Origin: Bacillota bacterium
GTDB lineage: Bacteria > Bacillota > Sulfobacillia > Sulfobacillales > Sulfobacillaceae
Reading direction: 5' to 3'
Assembly (NCBI GenBank): GCA_021841025.1
Contig: JAKBWA010000104.1
Coordinates: forward strand, 1 to 64,000
DNA length: 64,000 bases
In this document: positions 8,461 through 18,582 of the stretch, piece by piece
Position numbering within the stretch: the first letter of the stretch is position 1
Layout of the letters: every line of letters starts with the position of its first letter
Notes under the pieces: generated by a model
Told to the model about the DNA's origin: nothing
Database searches by the model: none
Seen by the model: only the letters and a program-made list of their open reading frames with translations
Translations under genes and position numbers: made by a program

Positions 8461-10163
8461 AGTATCGAAGGCCCGCGTTCTGACCGGCCCATCCCCTGAA
8501 GCTCGTATTGTGGAGTAAATCTCTTTTGGTCCTGGGCAAAACAGCAGTGCATGGCACCGGCTGTTGTCCAAGATCCTAAAAATTGATTCCTGCCCCCGGA
8601 TCTTTGATGTCTGTTCCTAAGGAGGAATGGAAGCCAGCTATTGGCATCTACGAGCAACTGCGGATAGAAGAGAGGGTACTATCCTCCCGTTTTTCTTCCA
8701 GAGCATGATAACGCAGAATATAGTGATCGCAAATTTGGCTATAACGCAAACGCAGGCTATAGTCTTGCGTGTTTATCATTCGGCGGCGCCAAAATTCCAA
8801 AATAAGCCGCACACTCATAAAATGCAATGACCATATCCATGTTTTCAATTCAATTCGCCTCTTTTTTCCATGATCTGGCAATAAACTTTTAGAGATTTGC
8901 CATAATGGAAAAATTATGGCGTCACTTCGCACTGAAAGTCTAGCTTTTTCGCGCCATTTATTGCAGTTTCAACCGGAGTATCGATCTGCACAAACCGACG
9001 AGATTCGCCAAGGAATCCAGCAAACTTCCTTGATGGGTCACGAAATAAGCCGATTAAGCACGACATCTATACATGACATGCAATATTCTGTCGACCGTCG
9101 TGTTGATTGATTTCATGGTTTTTTAACAAAAAAATGCTTTTGGCAATATCGGCTCTGTGATAAGCTAGCATTAGCTGGCCGGCTAAAATTTTGGCAAATT
9201 TAGACGATTGTAAAACCGTTATGTTAGTGGGTTGTTGTAGTTGGGGTTCGGATAACAGCGGAACAAAAATAGATGGGGGGAAGTGTGCACATCGCCATCG
9301 CCGATACGGATCAGGTGCACCATGAACTCTTAGTTGGATGATCTGATAGGTATTGCCTCTCAAAGCATCTCAAACTTTCTATAACTATTGAACGATGTGA
9401 TGTTGGGGTAGAATCCCGCATCACCTTCTCCCAGGCCTAACACTATTTCGTCAGTCTAGTCAGGGTCCAGATTTGCTTCTTTTTCCGTTTTTTCGTTCTA
9501 TGGTCTGATAGATCACGGATTAGCCACTGGATTTGGGTTTTTTCCTGGAACAGTATATTCTATCTTCTACGCCAAGAATGTCTTCGATGTTCATAACAAG
9601 CTTCTCCTTATCCAATTATCCAAAAAATAAAAATAGTCGGCGTCGATTTTCTTTCAAAGTCGTCCACACGGGAGAGATTCTACCATGGTCAATACCCCAC
9701 CTTGTCGTTTTGTCCCCTTCACGATTCCTTCATCGGGCGTGAACGTGAAGGGAACCACGATTCTATCGCTGGCTGATGACATCATCACACGACAGGAGGC
9801 TATCCGCTAGGAAGAAGAATTATTTACCAAAATTGGGCGTAAAGCCATGGCGTTCACGCCGGGGGATATCAGCCCGTTGGCCTGTTAGGGCCAAAAATTT
9901 TTAAGGATTTTGCCGTAGACAAGCTTGTTGTACAAATCCAACTTCCTAAGATAACTTTCCATCGAGGCAGGAGGCGAAGAGGATTGGTTTGCACGTGTCG
10001 AGATGCCTAGTATATAATCGGGGCGTAGTAGTGAGGCTATAGTTTTATCTTAAGTTGGAGTCTGGTTAAAGATTTTTAGTGATGGATTGTCCGGAACCAA
10101 GAACCACAGGCTCGATTTTGCGCAAGTCGCTAGAGACTCTTGGCAAACCTCTTGCCCGAAAGG
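8461..10163. other. Long gene-poor stretch with possible remnants
   Basis: About 1.7 kb without a supported gene. Open frames on both strands are short, overlap each other, lack ribosome sites and show no domain. Around 9750-9890 the plus strand reads a protein-like stretch (SLADDIITRQEAIR, stop, EEELFTKIGRKAMAF) broken by a stop, which may be a decayed gene. A minus-strand frame at 8648-8932 ends in a short stretch faintly like Spo0E-type peptides, too weak to call. Confidence 0.4.
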
Positions 10164-10184
10164 ACTCCCCGGGAGCCGGGGAGT
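10164..10184 (+). other. Perfect hairpin just upstream of the TPP riboswitch
   Basis: ACTCCCCG (10164-10171) and CGGGGAGT (10177-10184) form an 8-bp perfect stem with a GGAGC loop, 14 bases before the riboswitch. It lacks a T-run, so it is not a standard terminator; it may protect the 5' end of the leader or stop upstream transcription. Confidence 0.4.
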
Positions 10185-10197
10185 GTCAAAATTGTTA

Positions 10198-10285
10198 ACT
10201 ACGGGAGCCCGTTTAAGCGAGCTGAGAGGGTGGCACTGCCGCCGACCGTCAACCTGATCTGGGTAATGCCAGCGGAGGGAATGTT
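10198..10285 (+). promoter_or_regulatory. TPP (THI-box) riboswitch
   Basis: The conserved cores of a thiamine pyrophosphate riboswitch are present in order: GGGAGCCC, GCTGAGAGGGTGG, ACCGTCAACCTGATCTGGGT and AATGCCAGCGGAGGGAA. It lies about 100 bases before thiC, the classic target, so thiC is repressed when thiamine pyrophosphate is abundant. Downstream of the aptamer no strong terminator was seen, which leaves translational control as the likelier mechanism. Confidence 0.95.
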
Positions 10286-10362
10286 CTTTGAGATAGGCAC
10301 CTATGTCTCCTTCAACTATTTGACTTCCTTCTGCTTGGCATGTCTACAGGTGTATCTGATAG

Positions 10363-12138
<1,776 letters not shown>

Positions 12139-12222
12139 CTCTTAGGAACGCAAGCAAGCCTGGGAGCTATTCTCATGAAAGGCAGTCAGGCTAACAAATA
12201 GCCCGCCATATAAAGCATTCCC

Positions 12223-12254
12223 ACAAAACGGCCCGTTTGGGTCGTTTTGTTTTC
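12223..12254 (+). terminator. Terminator after thiC
   Basis: ACAAAACGGCCC and GGGTCGTTTTGT pair around a GTTT loop (one G-T pair), followed by TTTC. It ends the single-gene thiC transcript. Confidence 0.75.
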
Positions 12255-12357
12255 AGATGCGTTGCGGATGCAACACAAAAAATGCAATATTTATTTATTT
12301 AGCGTAAAAGTTAGCAGGAATCTCTTAATGGAATGACGAATAAATCAAATTCAGCGT

Positions 12358-12381
12358 GATCTAGGTCTCGATCTAGGTCTC
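12358..12381. repeat. Tandem 12-bp duplication
   Basis: GATCTAGGTCTC occurs twice head to tail within the gene-free stretch 12255-12653, between thiC and the ATPase gene. No function is evident; the rest of that stretch holds nothing recognised. Confidence 0.5.
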
Positions 12382-12653
12382 GGTCAGGAATCGTTCTGAG
12401 GTAATTTATTTGTGCGCAAGGAACCTGAGTGCATGACTTTTACGGAGACGCTTGAGCCCAAAGAAGGAAAGACGATATTGCGGGGTAAACCCAACAAATA
12501 GAACAGGAAGGCCAATTTTATTTAGGAATCAAGCCAAGAGGACGGATTTGACCGTTAAGGCACCAGGACGGATCACGAAATTTACCGCAAGCCACGTTGA
12601 ACTGTCTGGCCGCGCAAACGTTGTGAGGAAGAGAGAAGAAGGTTAGGTGCGTT

Positions 12654-14696
12654 ATGACAGTATTATTGGACACCGGCTTTGATGAAAAATCAGAACGTTT
12701 TGTTGGACGGGAAGAGGAATTGCGGCGGTTTCAACAGTGGCTTGATGAAGCTGACCCTGCTACCCAAGTGTGGGATATTCATGGTATAGCGGGGATGGGT
12801 AAATCAACTCTTTTATGGCAATGGATAGCTCGTTGCCGGCAACTTCAGATCCCGGTCGTGTGGATGGATGGCCGCTCTTGTCCTAAACAGCCGGTGCGCT
12901 TTTTGGATCACCTCTTTGAAATAACGGATAGTGTGCTGCCCTTAAACCCGAGATCAAAGATGCCCTGGCCCACTAAGTTTTTTTGGGCCGTGGAAAATTT
13001 TGACGATATCGAATTGCTGGAGAGCTGGCTGCGCGAGGATTTGATAGGCCGGCTGCCGAATATTGGCGGGTTATTAGCACTGGTGTCCAGGCGAGGATTG
13101 TCTGTGCATTGGCAAGTGCATCCTATTTGGTCCTCCCGTATCCAAAAGCTCAAGATAGGACCATGGACTGTCGGAGAAGTATCCACTTACTGTGAACAAC
13201 TGGGTCTGAGTGTTACTGATGAGTTGCGGTATCTGTTAAAACCCCTTCAGGGCCATCCTTTATCAATCGCGGTGGCAGGAGAGTATTTATTGCGGCAGGG
13301 AGGTATGAAAAACCACGTTGACTACTCTTTTCTGGCCAGCATAACCGCAGAGTTGATGAGAGAAGTCACTGACCACAGGTTGCATCCATTTCTTGACATT
13401 TTAACGGTTCTCCCTGTGGCCAATCAGGAAATGATGGCAATGATGGCGGATCCCATAGCGATTACGGGACAGCAATACCGGGAGTTGCGCCGTTTGTCTT
13501 TTATCCGGGTCCTTCCTGGAGGATTGGGTCTTCACGATGTCGTGCGCTCACAACTTTTAGCCTATATGAATGAGAATGACCCTGTCGTCTTGAAGGAATT
13601 GCGCCTCAAAGCATTCGATCGCATGGGTCATTTATATAGGCAAAGCACAAGCGCCAGTGAGCGCAACAATCTCGCGTATGTTCTCTTGGAGATTACGGCG
13701 CAGTCTTTGCCTGTTGCCAGTCCGTATGCCAATATTGCAGCCGTTGATGAAATCGTGCGTGAAAACGGGCTCAAACCCAGAGACTTGGAAGACCTCTACA
13801 AGATGCTGGAAGAATGGGGACGACAGAGTCTCGATATGCCAGATTACCGGGTGGCCCATACTTTGCTGGAGGACATCGCCCGCCATTTTGATGAGGACAT
13901 TCGAATTTTCCGGGCCCCTGACGGTAAGCCAGTAGCATTTTTTGCCACTTTACCGATGTATCAGGACACAGAATCCTTACTGGAACACTATGTACCGGGA
14001 AGTATTGAGAAATATTTTCCCCAGGACTCGGAATTTCCGTTGCATCGAAAGGATGCCGATACCTATTTCGGGGTGCTGGTTGGCGTCGATACCCACAATC
14101 CTCGCTACAACCCTGAAGATGTTTTAGGGATACTGATCCGAGATGGGTTGTCCTTTTTAGGGCGGGGACTCAGAGGAGTGATTGGGGTGGGCAACCCCCA
14201 TCTGAAACAATTGCTGGAGATTCTGGGTTTTGTCTCACATCCTATAGATGGAAAGCAAAAAGTCGAGGCTTTTGTCCTGGATATGCGCAAACGTGATTTT
14301 TTGTTGTGGGTGGGATCGGTTGTACAGGCTTTGAATCAACCTTTTGCCCAAGTGAGCTATTCGATTGACGAAGATTTGTTGCGTCAAGTTTTGAGATCTC
14401 TACACGATGAGAAAGGTTTTCGAACCACGGGATTTGCCGAGATATTGGGCTGTCAGCCCAAAGAAGCTCGGATGATTTTGCTCAAACTCTTGAATTCTTC
14501 CCCTCTTCCGCCTTTGACACAAATAGAACAAGACGTGTTGCGCAGGACATTTTTAGAGACATCCAAGAACGCAAATGCCGTGGCTATGGCCTTGCATTTA
14601 TCCCGTCCGACTTATTACCGGCTGTTGAAGAAAGGGGTGGAAAATTTGTGCAAGATTTTGCAGTCCGGAGACTTTTTGTCATCTGCGCTGCAATAA
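12654..14696 (+). CDS. STAND-type P-loop ATPase with middle acyltransferase-like region and C-terminal HTH
   Basis: A 680-residue protein. Residues 17-30 (VGREEELRRFQQWL) and the Walker A GIAGMGKST (43-51) mark an AP-ATPase/STAND module; LLALVSRR and the GHPLSIAVAG (GLPL-like) motif support this class. Around residues 420-530 (PDGKPVAFFATLPM... LGRGLRGVIGVGNPHLKQLLEILGF) the sequence resembles a GNAT-type acetyltransferase fold by eye. Residues about 640-672 (NANAVAMALHLSRPTYYRLLKKGVENL) form a helix-turn-helix. The arrangement suggests a signal-driven regulator that binds ATP and DNA; ligand and targets are unknown. The start ATG 12654 is close after GAAGGTTAGG. It is monocistronic. Confidence 0.8.
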   Translation: MTVLLDTGFDEKSERFVGREEELRRFQQWLDEADPATQVWDIHGIAGMGKSTLLWQWIARCRQLQIPVVWMDGRSCPKQPVRFLDHLFEITDSVLPLNPRSKMPWPTKFFWAVENFDDIELLESWLREDLIGRLPNIGGLLALVSRRGLSVHWQVHPIWSSRIQKLKIGPWTVGEVSTYCEQLGLSVTDELRYLLKPLQGHPLSIAVAGEYLLRQGGMKNHVDYSFLASITAELMREVTDHRLHPFLDILTVLPVANQEMMAMMADPIAITGQQYRELRRLSFIRVLPGGLGLHDVVRSQLLAYMNENDPVVLKELRLKAFDRMGHLYRQSTSASERNNLAYVLLEITAQSLPVASPYANIAAVDEIVRENGLKPRDLEDLYKMLEEWGRQSLDMPDYRVAHTLLEDIARHFDEDIRIFRAPDGKPVAFFATLPMYQDTESLLEHYVPGSIEKYFPQDSEFPLHRKDADTYFGVLVGVDTHNPRYNPEDVLGILIRDGLSFLGRGLRGVIGVGNPHLKQLLEILGFVSHPIDGKQKVEAFVLDMRKRDFLLWVGSVVQALNQPFAQVSYSIDEDLLRQVLRSLHDEKGFRTTGFAEILGCQPKEARMILLKLLNSSPLPPLTQIEQDVLRRTFLETSKNANAVAMALHLSRPTYYRLLKKGVENLCKILQSGDFLSSALQ

Positions 14697-15349
14697 TCCC
14701 TGGGTGGCAGTATCTTTAAACGAAGATGCCCAATAGCCATTGTGTTCACAGTGGGTTTTTTGATAAGTCATCCATCATGGCCTGAGAGCCATATTTTTCT
14801 ATAAGATTTGGATTTGAGGCACGGGAGTGATGGCTTTTCTGGGGTGTGATAGCTTGACAGCCGCTTCTGAGGGCGGTGTGCGTTTTGGAGTCTGATCCCG
14901 GGATTTAGTCTCCAGGCTCGTCTTCGATGATGGTTATAATGTGCAATGGACCTCGTTCCCAAGAGGCTTATAGGCATAAGCCTCTTGGGAAGAATGTTAG
15001 CCCTGGGCGTCCTTCGCCCGGCGGTTGTAGTATGTGGCGAGACCAAAGGATGGGAAATGGGGCCCAAATGAGGAGGCTTTCCGGCGGTCTTTCCCTTGGG
15101 GGCTTTGTTCAGGTATTTTGGGCCTAACGGATGAAAAGAGACGATGACACACCTAAAGATGTGGTCAGTTTGATTCCCAAAGGAGCGGCTTTTCAGAACG
15201 GTATGTTATCTTGGACCTGGATCAGAACATCAGATGAGTTTTTCCAGGACCTGAAACCTGGTAATGATGTCTAGCGCGGTTGTGAGTAAAGAAAGGGGGA
15301 AGGCACTTTCCGGGGACTGAGAGCCTTGGGAAGAAGGCCGTAAACAGGG
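14697..15349. other. Gene-free stretch with a strong hairpin
   Basis: About 650 bases between the ATPase and the propeller gene. Apart from the inverted repeat at 14956-14991 no gene or element is supported; short frames here lack ribosome sites. Confidence 0.4.
14956..14991. repeat. Perfect 15-bp inverted repeat
   Basis: TTCCCAAGAGGCTTA (14956-14970) and TAAGCCTCTTGGGAA (14977-14991) with the six-base loop TAGGCA. There is no T-run on either side, so it is not an ordinary terminator; it may be a structured RNA element, an operator or a remnant of a mobile element end. Confidence 0.6.
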
Positions 15350-16651
15350 ATGAGATGGTATGGCGCGTGGATTGTTATGGGATTGGCGGCACTGGGAATG
15401 ATGCTCAACACGTTCAAGCCTACACATATCCAACATTTATGGCCTTTGCAAGGTGATTCTCCGGGAGCCGGGCAATGGACGATGTTTGCTAACACTCCCA
15501 GCCACAATGCTGTCATCGAACAAGGTCCCACCCACCGATTTAGGGTTTCTTGGACCCGTCGATTGTCTCAGCCTTTGATGCAAGCCTCTCTGGTGCGAGG
15601 GGTCCTTTATGCCGGTGGCATTGGCCAAGACCCTAAAGTTTATGCCATTAATGCTCTCAACGGCAAAACCTTGTGGAAGACTCCCGTGAATAATCAGGTC
15701 ATGACGACACCCATCGTGTATGATGGCATGGTTTTTATCGGAACCGGCAATCACAATTTTCCTTATTCACACGTTCCCAAATATGGTGTGAAAATTATCC
15801 GCGGTTCGGGACCTAGCGCGATTTTCGCCTTGAACGCGAGAACAGGAGCAGTGTTATGGAAACATTCCACGCACGGTGAGGACATGCCGACCCCAGTTTA
15901 TCAAGACCGCTCACTTTATGTGGTAAATGGTGCAGACGAACTCTTGGATTTGAACCCTCTAACCGGTCAGGTAATGTGGAAGCTTTCTTTGCCTTCTTAT
16001 GTCAGCATGTCCTCGCCGACGGTAGAAGGCCATATATTGTACTTTGGAGGATCTCATCCTTCGGCAATTTATGCCGTCAATTTGAACACGCACCACATCA
16101 AGTGGATGCACACCCTGGCTCATCCGATGGGCGGTTCGGACGATGTGCCTCCGGCAGTGGGAAGTGGCATGGTTTATTTTGATTACGTGAAGAAACTTCA
16201 TCGTCGTCCTCACACCATGGTCTATGCTTTAAACGCACGTAACGGCCACAAAGAATGGGGTGTCGATGTCGGCGCAGGATCGATACCATTGGGGCCACAT
16301 GAAGGTCCTCGAGATGAAACAGGGGTTCCCACCATCCAAGGAACCCGGCTCTATGTTGCCAGCCCGATCACGCACACCTTTTATGTTTTTAACCGATTAT
16401 CTGGAAGTCTCGCTTTTGCTGTGCACTTCAAGAGCGGTATCACTCAAGGGCCTGTTGTCTATCATGGGGTGTGCTATTTCGGAGATGGTCACGGCAATTT
16501 TTATGCGATTAATGCGACAAACGGGCGGATAGAGGCTCATAAGCATTTTCAAGGGGCATTTATGCCGTCTACGCCAATTTTGGCAGGGAAGACTGTGCTG
16601 ACCAGTGACAGGGCAGGTCAGGTGATGGCCATCTCGCTGCCGCGTTTGTGA
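15350..16651 (+). CDS. PQQ-like beta-propeller protein, membrane-anchored or secreted
   Basis: A 433-residue protein with an N-terminal hydrophobic segment (residues 4-20) followed by about seven propeller blades. The blade signature (VYAINALNGKTLWK, IFALNARTGAVLWK, LLDLNPLTGQVMWK, IYAVNLNTHHIKW, VYALNARNGHKEW, FYAINATNGRIEA) recurs every 45-60 residues. This is the fold of PQQ-dependent dehydrogenases and BamB-like proteins; the residues that bind PQQ are not evident, so enzyme activity is not shown. In acidophilic sulfur oxidisers the same fold occurs in tetrathionate hydrolase, a possible alternative. It is transcribed alone. Confidence 0.75.
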   Translation: MRWYGAWIVMGLAALGMMLNTFKPTHIQHLWPLQGDSPGAGQWTMFANTPSHNAVIEQGPTHRFRVSWTRRLSQPLMQASLVRGVLYAGGIGQDPKVYAINALNGKTLWKTPVNNQVMTTPIVYDGMVFIGTGNHNFPYSHVPKYGVKIIRGSGPSAIFALNARTGAVLWKHSTHGEDMPTPVYQDRSLYVVNGADELLDLNPLTGQVMWKLSLPSYVSMSSPTVEGHILYFGGSHPSAIYAVNLNTHHIKWMHTLAHPMGGSDDVPPAVGSGMVYFDYVKKLHRRPHTMVYALNARNGHKEWGVDVGAGSIPLGPHEGPRDETGVPTIQGTRLYVASPITHTFYVFNRLSGSLAFAVHFKSGITQGPVVYHGVCYFGDGHGNFYAINATNGRIEAHKHFQGAFMPSTPILAGKTVLTSDRAGQVMAISLPRL

Positions 16652-16699
16652 GTTCTCTTCATTAGCACTTGCTAAAATGCTTCCGGGCTTGCCGCGAGG

Positions 16700-17287
16700 T
16701 TAGGACTGGGTGTCAAGGTAACTACGTAGCACGTGATAGTCTCGTCCTTCTGGGGACAATCGCACCGCCATTTCGAAAATACCTGTTGCGGCGGCAGGAT
16801 GGCAACGAATGACGGTCCCAGATATCTTGACTTGGCGATCCGGCAACTGCAGCATGAAATCTATGCGAGAGTCTTTGGAAAAGGACATGGGTACAAGGCA
16901 ACGAAGACCGTCTACGGAGATATCTTCGGTTTCCGTGGCAATTTTTTTCAACTTAAAAGCCCCTTGCGGAATGTACATGGGAATACGTAGATAGTAGCGG
17001 CGATTGCGCCGGTTCTCGATGGCCTCGGGATCCCCCTGAGTGATAGCAATGATGAGAGGGGAAGGGCTTTGGTCGATACGGTCGATGACAACGGCTTGTT
17101 TCCACAAAGTCGAGTGCCACTGCCAGGACAGATAAATGGTGGAGTGTGGGGGAGGAAGGCGTATTTCGTCCTCAGCATTAAGAATTTCTAGATAGACTAA
17201 ATCTTTGGACCGAAATTTCACGACTGCCGTAATAACTTGTTCATCGTAAGAGAATTGAGAGATATCGTTTACAGCTAAAGAAATCAT
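16700..17287 (-). CDS. PilZ-domain c-di-GMP-binding protein (YcgR-like)
   Basis: A 195-residue protein. Residues 1-95 form a YcgR-like N-terminal beta-rich domain. The PilZ domain begins at NRRNRRYYLRIP (the RxxxR-type motif) and has the second motif DISVDGLR (D/NxSxxG); both bind cyclic di-GMP. Proteins of this layout link c-di-GMP levels to motility or surface behaviour. The start ATG 17287 follows AAAGGGCGAG. It faces the propeller gene tail to tail. The window also holds an EAL and a GGDEF protein, so c-di-GMP signalling is clearly used by this organism. Confidence 0.85.
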   Translation of the reverse strand: MISLAVNDISQFSYDEQVITAVVKFRSKDLVYLEILNAEDEIRLPPPHSTIYLSWQWHSTLWKQAVVIDRIDQSPSPLIIAITQGDPEAIENRRNRRYYLRIPMYIPQGAFKLKKIATETEDISVDGLRCLVPMSFSKDSRIDFMLQLPDRQVKISGTVIRCHPAAATGIFEMAVRLSPEGRDYHVLRSYLDTQS

Positions 17288-17516
17288 AATATTTTCTCGC
17301 CCTTTATGACAAAATTGGGATGAAAGCCCTCTCTTATTATCTTAATATCTCAATACTACCCGAAAACCGGAGGCCACTGCCCGATATTTGCAAGAAGAAC
17401 CTCAAAAAAATTCCGAGTTTATTATGATGGATCAAATCGAACGATCTCAACGCAAATCAGTTCATATTCTTGGTCGCAATGGCCTGGGATCATATCGTTG
17501 AGCCATCACAAGAGGT

Positions 17517-18161
17517 CTACTCCCATCGCCGAATCTTGAAGACCCATATTGCCATCGCCGCCACCCAGCAGACAGAGATTCCGGTGGGCCATTTCTTGAT
17601 GATTAACAGGTCCATTAGAGCAACCGCGGGAAGGATCACGAATAGTACCAAGCCCAATGTATCGGATCCAGCTTTTTGGTTAAGCAGGCGTGAGCGTTCG
17701 TCCCAAAAATGCCACGTTTGCCCTGTTGCTCGGGCCTGTTGGAGATTTTGCAGATGACCTGGATTGGAAAATAGGATGGGCCCAATCGCCAATGCCGTGG
17801 CTATCGCCCAAATTGATAGGCCCCGCTATGTGATTCATGTTGACAACATGAAGCTCTAATAACAGAGGATTCCCGTGCGTAGGAGACGTGTCTTGCGACT
17901 TATGCTATTTCTTTGAATGGTACGGGCTTTGGGGGTGCGGGAAACAGTGGCGATTAGCTATAAGGATCCCAACATCACGATGATGCTCAGGATATCCACT
18001 CGGATGTTGCTAAAAGCCTTATCAAGTGCTGCAACATATTTCAGATGGTGCTGGAGGTAATAGCTTACGTCAGCTGAATAGGCCAATACTACGGGTTATC
18101 CCATGACAATTATCCAGACACTTAAGACCGATTTCCAGCGGGATTTGTTAGGTTTAGTCAT
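17517..18161 (-). pseudogene. Decayed membrane-protein gene, five in-frame stops
   Basis: One continuous frame of 215 codons on the minus strand, from ATG 18161 to the stop at 17517, is interrupted by five stop codons (in order TAA, TAG, TAG, TGA, TAG) with no clear frameshift. The ATG lies inside the last codons of the XRE regulator gene (8-base overlap), so the two were one operon. The conceptual protein starts MTKPNKSRWKSVLSVWII and has about four hydrophobic segments, among them SIWAIATALAIGPILF, TLGLVLFVILPAVALMDLL and WVAAMAIWVF. Small XRE regulators are often paired with such membrane proteins of the DUF2178/DUF3796 kind; the exact family was not established. The last 91 codons are still open. 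Confidence 0.75.
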
Positions 18162-18432
18162 TATGAAAGTCTCCTTGCCTAGGATTATCTATGGTGGTGC
18201 TGCTCTCACCGGACGGACCAGCGAGCCACTGTTTCTCCGTTTCAGTAAACCAAAACAGCTGTTCGACTTGCACCCCAAAAGTGATGGCTAACTTAAACGC
18301 TAGCAATAACGAAGGTTGATAACGGCCAGTTTCCACTGCATGGATGGTTTGACGGGAAACTTCCACGCGGTTTGCTAAGTCGTCTTGGGTCATTCCAGCT
18401 GTTAAACGCATCTCGCGCACTTGGTTGTCCAC
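18154..18432 (-). CDS. Small XRE-family helix-turn-helix regulator
   Basis: A 92-residue DNA-binding protein. Residues 7-60 form a lambda-repressor-like HTH (LTAGMTQDDLANRVEVSRQTIHAVETGRYQPSL), close to the compact YozG-type regulators of Firmicutes; the tail after residue 65 is polar. GTG 18432 is the start, with AAAGGAAAG upstream. A perfect 28-bp palindrome (18448-18475) lies directly 5' of the ribosome site, the expected place for autorepression. Its former operon partner is a pseudogene, so the regulator is probably an orphan. Confidence 0.85.
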   Translation of the reverse strand: MDNQVREMRLTAGMTQDDLANRVEVSRQTIHAVETGRYQPSLLLAFKLAITFGVQVEQLFWFTETEKQWLAGPSGESSTTIDNPRQGDFHND

Positions 18433-18447
18433 GAAAACTTTCCTTTA

Positions 18448-18475
18448 CTTAAAGTAAAGTGTACTTTACTTTAAG
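18448..18475. promoter_or_regulatory. Perfect palindromic operator upstream of the XRE gene
   Basis: CTTAAAGTAAAGT, then GT, then ACTTTACTTTAAG: each half is the exact reverse complement of the other (13 + 2 + 13). It ends just upstream of the AAAGGAAAG ribosome site of the XRE regulator, overlapping the expected promoter or early leader. It is the likely binding site of the regulator itself. Confidence 0.7.
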
Positions 18476-18582
18476 GTGCCTTTCTAGCCATTTCGCCTGG
18501 AGAAAGTTCTTTTTTGCATCACGCGGTCCACACATCTTAGCCTTAAGTCAATGGTGTCTTCGACCAGGCGGTACGAACCGTG

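Noticed and set aside
8648..8932. Minus-strand frame with a faint Spo0E-like tail
   Set aside because: The resemblance covers only about 20 residues, no ribosome site fits, and the conserved serine-rich motif is not convincing.
12358..12381. Tandem GATCTAGGTCTC as an operator
   Set aside because: A single duplication without symmetry or promoter nearby; kept only as a repeat.
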